A stretch of DNA of 64,000 nucleotides from Butyricicoccus pullicaecorum (GTDB lineage Bacteria > Bacillota > Clostridia > Oscillospirales > Butyricicoccaceae). Of this stretch, positions 52,387 to 60,213 are shown piece by piece (the stretch's first letter is position 1; each line of letters starts with the position of its first letter). The notes under the pieces were generated by a model. The model was not told the origin of the DNA and did no database searches. It was given only the letters and a program-made list of their open reading frames with translations. The translations under genes were made by a program, and so were the position numbers. The DNA is taken from the NCBI GenBank assembly GCA_021531865.1, contig JAFBIW010000001.1, positions 1-64,000 on the forward strand, in the 5' to 3' direction.

Positions 52387-52459
52387 TCGTTTCGGCAGAA
52401 ATTTCGGCCGCACGAAGGGGCACACCACCTCGGGTGTGAACTTTCGTGCGGCCTTTTTT
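52387..52459 (+). promoter_or_regulatory. Structured thi leader ending in an intrinsic terminator
   Basis: From the predicted start, about 70 bases lead to a large hairpin: GGCCGCACGAA (52406-52416) pairs perfectly with TTCGTGCGGCC (52443-52453), with an inner CACACC/GGTGTG stem, then six T. It lies between promoter and thiS, so it should act as an attenuator. The conserved TPP riboswitch sequences (CTGAGA and the ACCTGATCTGG-type block) are absent. I recall that a thiS leader RNA motif has been proposed from comparative genomics; whether this is a member is unverified. Confidence 0.65.
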
Positions 52460-52492
52460 CGTGTTTTAACGCAAAAAGGAGGTCAAAATTTC

Positions 52493-52690
52493 ATGATTAT
52501 CATCAACGGCCGGGAAATCCCGGACGCAGAAGGACTGACCCTCGCGGCCTATCTCGAGCGCGAGGGCTTAGCCGCGCGACGGCTGGCGGTCGAGCGCGGC
52601 GGCGAGATCGTCCCGCGCGCGGCCTACGGCGAGACCGTGCTCTCCGACGGCGACCGCATCGAGATCGTCCACTTCGTCGGAGGAGGCTGA
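52493..52690 (+). CDS. thiS: Sulfur carrier protein ThiS
   Basis: This 65-residue ubiquitin-like protein ends in GGG (VHFVGGG), whose C-terminal glycine carries the thiocarboxylate sulfur for the thiazole ring. It starts [17 protein letters not shown] lies ten bases upstream. It is the first gene of thiS-thiF-thiG-thiH-thiE. Confidence 0.95.
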   Translation: MIIINGREIPDAEGLTLAAYLEREGLAARRLAVERGGEIVPRAAYGETVLSDGDRIEIVHFVGGG

Positions 52691-52695
52691 ACCCC

Positions 52696-53493
52696 ATGCG
52701 CATCACGGTAAACGGCGCACCGGTCGAGACCGGCTGCGCTTCCCTGTTCGCGCTCGTGCCCGACCGGACAGACCGGGTCGTCATCGTAAACGGCTACCAG
52801 ACGGCGGACGACCTGCCCCTGTCCGAGGGTGACAGCGTCACGGTCATCCAGAAGGGCGTCATGCCGCCCGCGGATGTGCTCTCGCACATGCTGGCCGCCC
52901 GCCTGACCCCGGGCGTTTACGAAAAGGTGCGCACGGCGCGGGTCGGCATCGCCGGACTGGGCGGACTGGGCTCGCACATTGCCTACGCGCTGGCGCGCAC
53001 CGGCGTGGGCTGCCTGCATCTCGTCGACTTCGACGTGGTCGAGCCGAGCAATTTAAACCGCCAGCAGTACCGGGTAGCCGATCTGGGCCGCGCCAAGACC
53101 GAAGCGCTGGCCGAGGGGCTGCGCGCGGTCAATCCCTATGTGTGCATCGAGACCGACTGCGTCCGGGTCACGCCCGAAAACGCGGCTTCCCTCTTTGCGG
53201 ACGACCCGATCGTCTGCGAGGCCTTCGACAACCCGGACGCCAAGGCCATGCTGGTCGACTGCCTGCTGACCGAATGTCCGGATACGCGGATCGTCGCGGC
53301 CAGCGGCATGGCCGGTCACGACACGGCCAACACGATCGTCACCCGCCGGCTGACCAGCCGCCTTTATCTCTGCGGCGACGGCGAGACGGGCGCGGCGCCC
53401 GGCCGCGGGCTGGAAGCGCCCCGGGTCTCGGTCTGCGCCGGGCATCAGGCCAATATGGCGCTGCGGCTGATTCTGGGTGAGGAACAACCCTGA
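52696..53493 (+). CDS. thiF: ThiF-type adenylyltransferase with N-terminal ubiquitin-like domain
   Basis: This 265-residue protein activates the ThiS C-terminus with ATP. Residues 1-54 are a second ThiS-like beta-grasp domain (MRITVNGAPVETG, DLPLSEGDSVTVIQKG) that lacks the terminal GG. Residues from about 80 form the ThiF/MoeB domain with the nucleotide motif GIAGLGGLGS, DFDVVEPSNLNRQQY and a reduced set of cysteines. The N-terminal domain may mimic or hold the carrier protein. The start at 52696 follows the thiS stop by five bases, with GGAGG inside the thiS end. Confidence 0.9.
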   Translation: MRITVNGAPVETGCASLFALVPDRTDRVVIVNGYQTADDLPLSEGDSVTVIQKGVMPPADVLSHMLAARLTPGVYEKVRTARVGIAGLGGLGSHIAYALARTGVGCLHLVDFDVVEPSNLNRQQYRVADLGRAKTEALAEGLRAVNPYVCIETDCVRVTPENAASLFADDPIVCEAFDNPDAKAMLVDCLLTECPDTRIVAASGMAGHDTANTIVTRRLTSRLYLCGDGETGAAPGRGLEAPRVSVCAGHQANMALRLILGEEQP

Positions 53494-53524
53494 TTTCTGA
53501 CATAAAAAAGGAGCTTTGATTGCA

Positions 53525-54295
53525 ATGGAAAACGATAAGCTGATTCTGGGCGGACATGAATTTGATTCCCGCTTCATTCTGGGCTCGGGCAAGTATTCGC
53601 TGAGGCTCATCGAGGCGGCGGTACGGGACGCGGGCGCGGAGATCATCACGCTGGCGGTGCGCCGGGCCAACACCGGCGAGCAGGAGAACATTCTGGACTA
53701 CATCCCGAAGAACGTCACCCTGCTGCCCAACACCTCGGGCGCGCGCACGGCTGAGGAGGCCGTCCGCATCGCCCGTCTGGCACGCGAGCTGGGCTGCGGC
53801 GACTTCGTCAAGATCGAGATCATGCGGGACTCCAAGTACCTGCTGCCCGACAATCAGGAGACCATCAAGGCCACTGAAACGCTGGCCAGGGAGGGCTTCA
53901 TCGTCCTGCCCTACATGTATCCCGACCTGTACGCCGCGCGTGATCTGCGGGATGCGGGTGCGGCGGCCATCATGCCGCTGGCCGCGCCGATCGGCTCGAA
54001 CAAGGGTCTGGCGACCAAGGAATTTATTCAAATTCTGATCGACGAGCTTGACCTGCCGATCATCGTGGACGCGGGCATCGGCCGTCCCTCTCAGGCCTGC
54101 GAGGCGATGGAGATGGGCTGCGCCGCCGTCATGGCGAACACCGCGCTGGCGACTGCGGGCGACCTGACCCTGATGGCTTCCGCCTTCCGACAGGCCATCG
54201 AGGCCGGCCGCAAGGCCTATCTCTCCGGCCTTGGCCGGGTGCTGACCCGCGGTGCTTCCGCCTCCGATCCCCTGACCGGCTTCCTGCGCGACTAA
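53525..54295 (+). CDS. thiG: Thiazole synthase
   Basis: This 256-residue TIM barrel joins DXP, dehydroglycine and the ThiS sulfur to form thiazole phosphate. It has [12 protein letters not shown] with substrate-binding residues, AVRRAN, the [15 protein letters not shown] segment and [12 protein letters not shown]. The ATG at 53525 has AGGAG eleven bases upstream. Confidence 0.96.
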   Translation: MENDKLILGGHEFDSRFILGSGKYSLRLIEAAVRDAGAEIITLAVRRANTGEQENILDYIPKNVTLLPNTSGARTAEEAVRIARLARELGCGDFVKIEIMRDSKYLLPDNQETIKATETLAREGFIVLPYMYPDLYAARDLRDAGAAAIMPLAAPIGSNKGLATKEFIQILIDELDLPIIVDAGIGRPSQACEAMEMGCAAVMANTALATAGDLTLMASAFRQAIEAGRKAYLSGLGRVLTRGASASDPLTGFLRD

Positions 54296-54308
54296 GGGGG
54301 AAACGGTC

Positions 54309-55562
54309 ATGGAAAATCAGTTTTTTGTCGATTCGGAATTTCTCTCGCCTGAGGCGCTCGAAAAAAAGCACAAGCTCGAGACCGACCCGTCCAGCCGCAC
54401 GAACCACATGGAATATATGCCGGGCATGGAGCGCATCCAGTCCGACGTGATGGCGCAGGTCATGACGCAAATGAACGCTTACGACCCGTCCCAGTACACC
54501 GCCCGGGACGTGCAGGCCGCGCTCGAGCATGAGACCTGCTCGGTCGAGGATTTCAAAGCGCTGCTCTCCCCGGCGGCCGAGCCCTTTCTCGAGCGGATGG
54601 CCGAGCGGGCGCGGCTCGAGACCGGCAAGCACTTCGGCAACACGGTCTACCTCTTTACCCCGCTCTACATCGCCAATTACTGTGAAAACTACTGCGTTTA
54701 CTGCGGCTTCAACTGCTATAACCACATCAACCGCATGAAGCTGAACATGGAGCAGATCGAGCACGAGATGCAGGTCATCGCGGACAGCGGCATGGAGGAG
54801 ATCCTCCTGCTCACCGGCGAGAGCCGCGCGATGAGCGGCGTCGAATACATCGGCGAGGCCTGCAAGCTGGCGCGCAAGTATTTCCGCATGGTGGGACTGG
54901 AAATCTATCCGGTCAACAGCGACGAATACCGCTATCTGCACGAATGCGGCGCGGACTATGTCACGGTCTTTCAGGAGACCTACGATACGGACAAATACGA
55001 GACCCTGCACCTGATGGGTCACAAGCGGGTCTGGCCCTACCGCTTCGAGGCGCAGGAGCGCGCCCTCATGGGCGGGATGCGCGGTGTGGGCTTCTCCGCC
55101 CTGCTGGGTCTGGCCGACTTCCGGAAGGACGCGCTGGCCAGCGCGCTGCACGTTTATTATTTGCAGCGCAAGTATCCGCACGCCGAGATGTCGCTGTCCT
55201 GTCCCCGTCTGCGTCCCATCATCAACAACGACAAGATCAACCCGCTCGACGTGCACGAACGCCAGCTCTGTCAGGTGCTCTGCGCCTACCGCATCTTCCT
55301 GCCCTACGTCGGCATCACGGTTTCCTCCCGCGAGAGCGCGTCCTTCCGCAACGGCATCGTGAAGATCGCGGCCACCAAGATCTCCGCGGGCGTCTCGACC
55401 GGCATCGGCGACCACGAGAGCAAGTACACCGGCAAGGAGTCCGACGCGCAGGCGGGCGACGAGCAGTTCGAGATCAACGACGACCGCAGCCTGCAAACGA
55501 TGTACGACGACATGGCGGACGAGGGGCTTCAGCCGGTGCTCAATGACTACCTTTATGTTTGA
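54309..55562 (+). CDS. thiH: 2-iminoacetate synthase (radical SAM)
   Basis: This 417-residue enzyme cleaves tyrosine to make dehydroglycine for ThiG and p-cresol. The radical SAM cluster motif CX3CX2C is C125, C129, C132 (NYCENYCVYCGF). The N-terminus is longer than in the E. coli enzyme. The C-terminal LQPVLNDYLYV overlaps the thiE start by 20 bases. An anaerobe is implied by ThiH rather than the glycine oxidase ThiO. Confidence 0.94.
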   Translation: MENQFFVDSEFLSPEALEKKHKLETDPSSRTNHMEYMPGMERIQSDVMAQVMTQMNAYDPSQYTARDVQAALEHETCSVEDFKALLSPAAEPFLERMAERARLETGKHFGNTVYLFTPLYIANYCENYCVYCGFNCYNHINRMKLNMEQIEHEMQVIADSGMEEILLLTGESRAMSGVEYIGEACKLARKYFRMVGLEIYPVNSDEYRYLHECGADYVTVFQETYDTDKYETLHLMGHKRVWPYRFEAQERALMGGMRGVGFSALLGLADFRKDALASALHVYYLQRKYPHAEMSLSCPRLRPIINNDKINPLDVHERQLCQVLCAYRIFLPYVGITVSSRESASFRNGIVKIAATKISAGVSTGIGDHESKYTGKESDAQAGDEQFEINDDRSLQTMYDDMADEGLQPVLNDYLYV

Positions 55563-56151
55563 TCGAATTCTGTGCATTACGAACCGCGCCCTGTGTCCGG
55601 ACGATTTCCTGACCCAGCTTGCGCGGGTCGCCGCCGCCCGCCCGGCGGCAATCGTCCTGCGGGAAAAGGATCTGTCCGAGACCGACTACGAAGCGCTGGC
55701 CGCGCAGACGCTGGCGATCTGCCGCAAAGCGGACGTCCCCTGCGTCCTGCACCGTTATCCGGCCGCCGCCCGGCGGCTGGGCTGTCCGGCGGTTCACCTG
55801 CCCCTGCCCATTCTGGAAGCCGATCCGGACGGGGCGCGCGGCTTTGATACGGTAGGCGTTTCGGTGCACAGCGTTTCCGAGGCGCGGCGGGCACAGGCGC
55901 TGGGCGCGACCTACCTGACGGCCGGACACGTCTTTCCGACCGCCTGCAAGGCGGGCGTGCCCGCGCGCGGGCTGGACTTCCTGCGCGACGTCTGCGCGGC
56001 GGTCGAGCTGCCGGTCTGGGCGCTCGGCGGCGTGACGCCCGAAAACGCGCCCGCCTGCCTGTCGGCGGGCGCGGCGGGCGTCGCGGTCATGAGCGGTCTA
56101 ATGACCCCGGACGGGCTGAGCCGGTGGCTTGCGGAATCGGAAAAAGTGTGA
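55543..56151 (+). CDS. thiE: Thiamine phosphate synthase (ThiE/TenI family)
   Basis: This TIM-barrel protein of about 202 residues couples thiazole and pyrimidine phosphates. It has RILCITNRALCP, ALGATYLTAGHVFPTACKAG and WALGGVTPENAPACLSAGAAGVAVMSGLM (about 170-195). Some TenI relatives in such operons are aminotransferring tautomerases rather than synthases, so the exact reaction is not certain. The ATG at 55555 is an alternative. No thiC or thiD is in the window. Confidence 0.88.
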   Translation: MTTFMFDRILCITNRALCPDDFLTQLARVAAARPAAIVLREKDLSETDYEALAAQTLAICRKADVPCVLHRYPAAARRLGCPAVHLPLPILEADPDGARGFDTVGVSVHSVSEARRAQALGATYLTAGHVFPTACKAGVPARGLDFLRDVCAAVELPVWALGGVTPENAPACLSAGAAGVAVMSGLMTPDGLSRWLAESEKV

Positions 56152-56172
56152 TAGAATGTAGGATAATCCTAC
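56129..56172 (+). promoter_or_regulatory. Promoter and palindromic operator of the TetR gene
   Basis: TTGCGG (56129-56134), 17 bases, TAGAAT (56152-56157); the -35 lies inside thiE. The perfect palindrome GTAGGATAATCCTAC (56158-56172) covers the start site. This fits autorepression by the TetR protein. Confidence 0.65.
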
Positions 56173-56191
56173 GATCCGGGGAGGCGGTCAC

Positions 56192-56752
56192 GTGTCTGAT
56201 TCCAACATCACCAAGCGCGCGCTGGCGCAGACCATGAAAGAGCTGATGGCGCGGGAGCCCTTCTCCAAGATCAGCGTAGGCGATATCTGCGAGACCTGCG
56301 GCATGAGCCGCAAGAGCTTTTATTACCACTTCAAGGACAAGTACGATCTGGTGAGCTGGATCTTCTACACCGAGTTCATCCAGACCATCCCGACCGCCGG
56401 CTACGACTCCCCGTGGGACTTTCTCGAGGGCATCTGCGACTATTTCTACCGCGAACACGAATTTTACCGCAGCGCCATGCAGATTCAGGGACAGAACTCC
56501 TTCCGGGAATACTTTTCCGAGGTCATGTCACCCTTTATCGACCAGTTTCTGCGGCGGGTGTTCCATCAGGACGCGCCCTCGCCCTTTTTCCAGACCTTCC
56601 TGACCGACGCCTTTCTGGCCTCGCTCATCCGCTGGCTGTCGGACGGCGTGCAGTACACGCCCGAGGAATACCTTGCGAACCTGAAAAAGCTGCTCGTCGA
56701 GCTGGCGCGGCAGGTGCTGCGCGATCTGGACGATTGCGCCGATCAGAAATGA
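56192..56752 (+). CDS. TetR/AcrR-family regulator (DhaS-like)
   Basis: This 186-residue regulator starts with GTG (GGAGG seven bases upstream). The N-terminal helix-turn-helix is ITKRALAQTMKELMAREPFSKISVGDICETCGMSRKSFYYHFKDKYDLV (about residues 5-54). The C-terminal half is the TetR_C type seen in DhaS-like regulators, with acyl- or small-molecule pocket of unknown ligand. It is convergent to the radical-SAM-like gene, whose upstream region carries a matching half-site, so that gene may be a target. Confidence 0.85.
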   Translation: MSDSNITKRALAQTMKELMAREPFSKISVGDICETCGMSRKSFYYHFKDKYDLVSWIFYTEFIQTIPTAGYDSPWDFLEGICDYFYREHEFYRSAMQIQGQNSFREYFSEVMSPFIDQFLRRVFHQDAPSPFFQTFLTDAFLASLIRWLSDGVQYTPEEYLANLKKLLVELARQVLRDLDDCADQK

Positions 56753-56781
56753 AAAAAGAGACCTTTCGAGGTCTCTTTTTT
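56752..56781. terminator. Bidirectional intrinsic terminator
   Basis: AAAAAGAGACCT pairs with AGGTCTCTTTTT around a four-base loop. It separates the convergent TetR and radical-SAM-like genes. Confidence 0.92.
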
Positions 56782-56782
56782 G

Positions 56783-57799
56783 TTACAATGATTCGGCGCG
56801 GAGAATGGAAACAAAGTCCTGTGCGCGGATGTTCGCCGCCGTGCGCACCGGCTTCCCCGCGCGGTGCGCGATGACCGTGCCGTCCGCGCAGACGCCGAAA
56901 AACCGTCCCCGTCCCTCGGACATGATGCGGTCAACCCGGTGCTCGTCGGTGAAAAAGTCGAGGGCGACCACGGCGTAGCGCTGGCCGGTGCGGCAGTTCA
57001 GCATGTACTGCCCGACCTGCTCGGCGGTCTCAGGCGGGCAGTCCGACCGGGCGACGGCGGTGACGCAAAGCCCTTCCTCGCCCAGCACCCGTTCGATCCA
57101 CGCGCCCGAAAGGATGTCGTGCGCCTCGTGCGCGTCCCGGTAAAACCGGTGCAGGCCGAACAGACAGCCCGCGCGGCGCAGACGGGCGGCCGCGTCGGCA
57201 TAGCCCGCCGCCGTCTCGACCGAAACGATCACATTCGGACAGTCCGCCGCCCGGGCGGTCATGGCCTCGTCGAGCACGGCGGGCGGGGCGAGCAGGGCGA
57301 AGGCGTTCTCCGGAAACCGCTGCGCCAGCCGCAGCCCGTCATACGCGCCCGCTTCGTTCCCGGCGAAGCAGAGCACGGCACAACAGCCCACGCGCTGCGC
57401 GTCGGTCAGCAGGCCGGTCAGCAGCTCCAGTCCCAGCCGCCCGTCCAGCTCCAGACTGATCGACCACGGCGCCTGCACGCCGGTCTCAGTCTCGAAGCGG
57501 CGGATACGCGCCGCGCCCTCCGTCCAGCAGTTCCACGCCAGATCGACCGCGAACCGCTTGAGCGTCTCATGAGCGGTGCGACGCACCGTGCGGGTCAGCA
57601 GGGCGTAATACGGGCTGTCCGAGTCGGACAGCATGGCCTGCGTCAGGGTGAAAAATTCGCGCTGGCTGCGCCCGCGCGCCATCTCCGAGCCCAGATCGAC
57701 CATCCGCCGCAGGCCGCGCCGGGGATCGGCCGCGATCTCGCGGATCGCGCGCTCGGCCAGCGAATCCACGACCAGCCCCATCATTTCGGTCTGTCCCAT
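56783..57799 (-). CDS. Degenerate radical-SAM-like protein without cluster cysteines
   Basis: This 338-residue protein follows a clostridial radical SAM family in layout. The segment GVQAPWSISLELDG sits where relatives have the strand leading to a CxxxCxxC loop, but here the loop reads GRLGLELLTG with no cysteine. Later segments match the family pattern: VLCFAGNEAGAYDGLRLAQ (normally a GGEP motif), LLAPPAVLDE, VIVSVETA, and a C-terminal SPASM-like FFGVCADGTVIAHRAG and ANIRAQDFVSILRAE. A 4Fe-4S cluster is not expected, so it cannot be a classical radical SAM enzyme. The comparison rests on memory of family sequences. Confidence 0.55.
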   Translation of the reverse strand: MGQTEMMGLVVDSLAERAIREIAADPRRGLRRMVDLGSEMARGRSQREFFTLTQAMLSDSDSPYYALLTRTVRRTAHETLKRFAVDLAWNCWTEGAARIRRFETETGVQAPWSISLELDGRLGLELLTGLLTDAQRVGCCAVLCFAGNEAGAYDGLRLAQRFPENAFALLAPPAVLDEAMTARAADCPNVIVSVETAAGYADAAARLRRAGCLFGLHRFYRDAHEAHDILSGAWIERVLGEEGLCVTAVARSDCPPETAEQVGQYMLNCRTGQRYAVVALDFFTDEHRVDRIMSEGRGRFFGVCADGTVIAHRAGKPVRTAANIRAQDFVSILRAESL

Positions 57800-57831
57800 C
57801 CGTCTCTCCCCTTTCCCAGTCGTTTTCTTTT

Positions 57832-57881
57832 ATCCTACGCCGGGTCAGACGGGCTGTATAGGGACAAATCGCGCGGTTTGT
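57832..57881. promoter_or_regulatory. Possible operator region upstream of the radical-SAM-like gene
   Basis: ATCCTAC at 57832-57838 is one half of the TetR-gene palindrome at 56158-56172 (on the minus strand GTAGGATA). Next to it ACAAATCGCGCGGTTTGT (57864-57881) is an 18-base near-palindrome with one mismatched pair. Confidence 0.35.
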
Positions 57882-57909
57882 GTAAAAAGGTAACAGTTTT
57901 CCGTTTTTC

Positions 57910-59079
57910 TCACGTGTTCCAGAACATCCGCGCCCAGTCCGGCAGATATTCGGGTCGCGTGCCGTTGTACCGCACCGCCAGCAGCTCCCGGCCGCGCCGG
58001 GCGACCAGCGTGGCCTGATCGTGCGAAGCCTGCTGCACCAGACACGCGTCCAGCCCGGGCACTTCATAGCTCTCCGGATCGTCCAGCTCCATTTCGTCAA
58101 GCAGCCAGCCGGTCATGATCTCCGCCGGAACGCCGCCGCGCAGCTCGTAATACCGCACGCGGAAGAGGTGATCGGGCAGATCGGGCTCGGATATCGTGCC
58201 ATCCCAGCAGCGGCCGATCTCCTGCTCATAGCCGCAGTGCGCCAGCGGCAGGATGCCATGCCACGCGGCGCGCCGCGCCTCATACCACACACTACCCGAT
58301 GCATTGTCACCGTCCACCGGATAATAGGGCACGCCTGTGCCGTCCAGAATTTCGTCCATCGGCCAGACCGGTGCGCCGCTCCGGATGATTTCCGTATTGG
58401 CCTTCCGCCACATACCCAAATCCTCCTGACCGGCGATCAGGCTGTAAAACGGCTGGATCAGCACAAAAATGCTGAAGATCAGGCTCAGACAGGCCGAAAG
58501 CTGGGACAGCAGCGCCGCGCCCGAGCTGTTCGTCTGCATCGGGCTGTCGCCCCGCCGCAGAGCGGCCAGCCGCCGCCGGGCACGCAGGTGCTCCCAGCCA
58601 TCGAAGCCCCAGCCGGCCAGCAGACCAAGCGCCAAAAAGAGATACCAGAGCGGCTGTCCGCCGAACAGCAGGCCGCGCAGTGCGCCGAACGAGCCCAAAA
58701 GCAGGATGAGCGCCAGCGAAAGCCCCGCCGTGATGAGCAGGCTCCATCCGTCGCGGCGCACGACCTTCGCGTAGTCCTCGGGATCGGTGCGCGGGGCGGG
58801 CACGCCCGGCCGGGCGCGGAAAATATGCACATTGGGCGCGGTGAAACAGACGTGCTCCCAGCCGCGCGCGGCATATTCCGTCCGCCGCGTCTCGGCCTCC
58901 TCCCCTTCCTCCTCAAAATATGCGATGCGGTACTGCATTTCACGCGGTTCGCCCTTGTCAAAATAGACGAGCCAGCGTCCCAGCTTGTCGAGCCGCAGGC
59001 CGCGCCCCTCCTGCCGGGCGAAGTAGCCCTCCAAAACCGCCGGGTCGACCGTCGTGTGCGGCCAAATGCGAACGCTCAT
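57910..59079 (-). CDS. DUF2812 domain membrane protein
   Basis: This 389-residue protein has an N-terminal DUF2812 domain (about 20-100: WLVYFDKGEPREMQYRIAYF, RGWEHVCFTAPNVHIFRA), then two hydrophobic segments (WSLLITAGLSLALILLLG and LWYLFLALGLLAGWGF), a third (LSACLSLIFSIFVLIQPFYSLIAG) and a large C-terminal soluble part of about 170 residues. DUF2812 proteins are often next to PadR regulators and may act as anti-sigma-like sensors; no PadR is visible here. The C-terminal part is not recognised. Confidence 0.75.
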   Translation of the reverse strand: MSVRIWPHTTVDPAVLEGYFARQEGRGLRLDKLGRWLVYFDKGEPREMQYRIAYFEEEGEEAETRRTEYAARGWEHVCFTAPNVHIFRARPGVPAPRTDPEDYAKVVRRDGWSLLITAGLSLALILLLGSFGALRGLLFGGQPLWYLFLALGLLAGWGFDGWEHLRARRRLAALRRGDSPMQTNSSGAALLSQLSACLSLIFSIFVLIQPFYSLIAGQEDLGMWRKANTEIIRSGAPVWPMDEILDGTGVPYYPVDGDNASGSVWYEARRAAWHGILPLAHCGYEQEIGRCWDGTISEPDLPDHLFRVRYYELRGGVPAEIMTGWLLDEMELDDPESYEVPGLDACLVQQASHDQATLVARRGRELLAVRYNGTRPEYLPDWARMFWNT

Positions 59080-59139
59080 GTCATCCTCTCCCTTCTCATA
59101 TCCTCATGATACCAGAACCGTCCCGCCGGAGCAAGCCGC

Positions 59140-59171
59140 AAAAAATCCCCGGAAGCCGAAGCCTCCGGGGA
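59140..59171 (-). terminator. Intrinsic terminator of the arcC operon
   Basis: TCCCCGGA pairs with TCCGGGGA with an inner stem (AGGC/GCTT type) and six T on the minus strand at 59140-59145. Confidence 0.9.
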
Positions 59172-59192
59172 ACAAAGGATGGTGAGCTGAAT

Positions 59193-60131
59193 TTAACCTT
59201 CGATGACCGTGCCGGTCTTGCCGTCGATGCCGTCGCGGGCCTTTTCGAGCAGGGTGATGAGGGCACGGCGGCCGGGTGCGGACTCGGCGAACTTGATCGC
59301 GGCCTGCACCTTGGGCAGCATCGAGCCGGGCGCGAACTGACCCTCGGCGCAGTAGCGGCGCGCCTCATCGGACGTCAGGTGGTCGAGCCACTTCTGGTCG
59401 GGCTTGCCGAAGTTGACCGCGCACTTTTCAACCGCGGTCAGGATGATGAGCACGTCGGCGTCGACCTGCTCGGCGATCAGGCAGCTTGCGAAGTCCTTGT
59501 CGATGACCGCGCCCACGCCCTTGAGGTGGTTGCCCTGCCGCAGCACCGGGATGCCGCCGCCGCCGCAGGCGATGACGACCTGACCCGCGTTGAACAGGGC
59601 GCGGATGGTCTCGATCTCGACGATATCGCGCGGCTTGGGGCTGGCGACCACGCGGCGCCAGCCGCGGCCGGCGTCCTCCATGATCTGATAGCCCTTCTCG
59701 GCGCGGAGCTGCTCGGCTTCCTCGGCCGACATGAAGCGGCCGATCGGCTTGGAGGGCGTTAAGAAGGCCGGGTCGTTGGGGTCAACGACGACCTGCGTGA
59801 TGACAGTCGCGCAGGGCTTGGGGATGCCGCGTCCCAGCAGTTCCTCGCGCAGGGCGTTCTGCAGGTCGTAGCCGATGTAGCTCTGGCTCATCGCGACGCA
59901 GACCGACAGCGGGATGATCGGGAAATCCTGCTCGACCGCGCGCGTCAGCTCATTGACCGCGTGGTGGATCATGCCGACCTGCGGGCCGTTGCCGTGCGAA
60001 ATGATGACCTCATGCCCCTGCTCGATCAGATCGACGATGGCGCGCGCGGTGTGCTTGACCGCCGCCATCTGCTCGTTTAAGCTGTTGCCGAGCGCGTTGC
60101 CGCCCAGCGCAATCACGATTCTCTTTCCCAT
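59193..60131 (-). CDS. arcC: Carbamate kinase
   Basis: This 312-residue enzyme makes ATP from carbamoyl phosphate and ADP. It has the amino-acid-kinase signature GKRIVIALGGNALG, HGNGPQVG, and VVIACGGGGIPV. The start at 60131 has AGAGG ten bases upstream. As the last gene of ygeX-ygeY-ygeW-arcC, it should gain ATP from carbamoyl phosphate made by YgeW. Confidence 0.95.
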   Translation of the reverse strand: MGKRIVIALGGNALGNSLNEQMAAVKHTARAIVDLIEQGHEVIISHGNGPQVGMIHHAVNELTRAVEQDFPIIPLSVCVAMSQSYIGYDLQNALREELLGRGIPKPCATVITQVVVDPNDPAFLTPSKPIGRFMSAEEAEQLRAEKGYQIMEDAGRGWRRVVASPKPRDIVEIETIRALFNAGQVVIACGGGGIPVLRQGNHLKGVGAVIDKDFASCLIAEQVDADVLIILTAVEKCAVNFGKPDQKWLDHLTSDEARRYCAEGQFAPGSMLPKVQAAIKFAESAPGRRALITLLEKARDGIDGKTGTVIEG

Positions 60132-60170
60132 CTGGGTCAAACCTCTTTCTCAATTTCGGTGAAAACGTCC

Positions 60171-60197
60171 GGTGGCGGGGTTTCTGGCCCCGCCACC
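60171..60197. repeat. Strong 10-bp hairpin between ygeW and arcC
   Basis: GGTGGCGGGG pairs perfectly with CCCCGCCACC around a seven-base loop. No T-run follows on the minus strand, so it is more likely to stabilise or set the 3' end of the ygeW mRNA than to terminate. Confidence 0.6.
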
Positions 60198-60213
60198 GAT
60201 CGAAAATGGATGT

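Noticed and set aside
52387-52492. TPP riboswitch or T-box in the thi leader
   Set aside because: Neither the TPP aptamer blocks nor the T-box GGGTGG-type antiterminator sequence is present; only a promoter and a terminator hairpin are seen.
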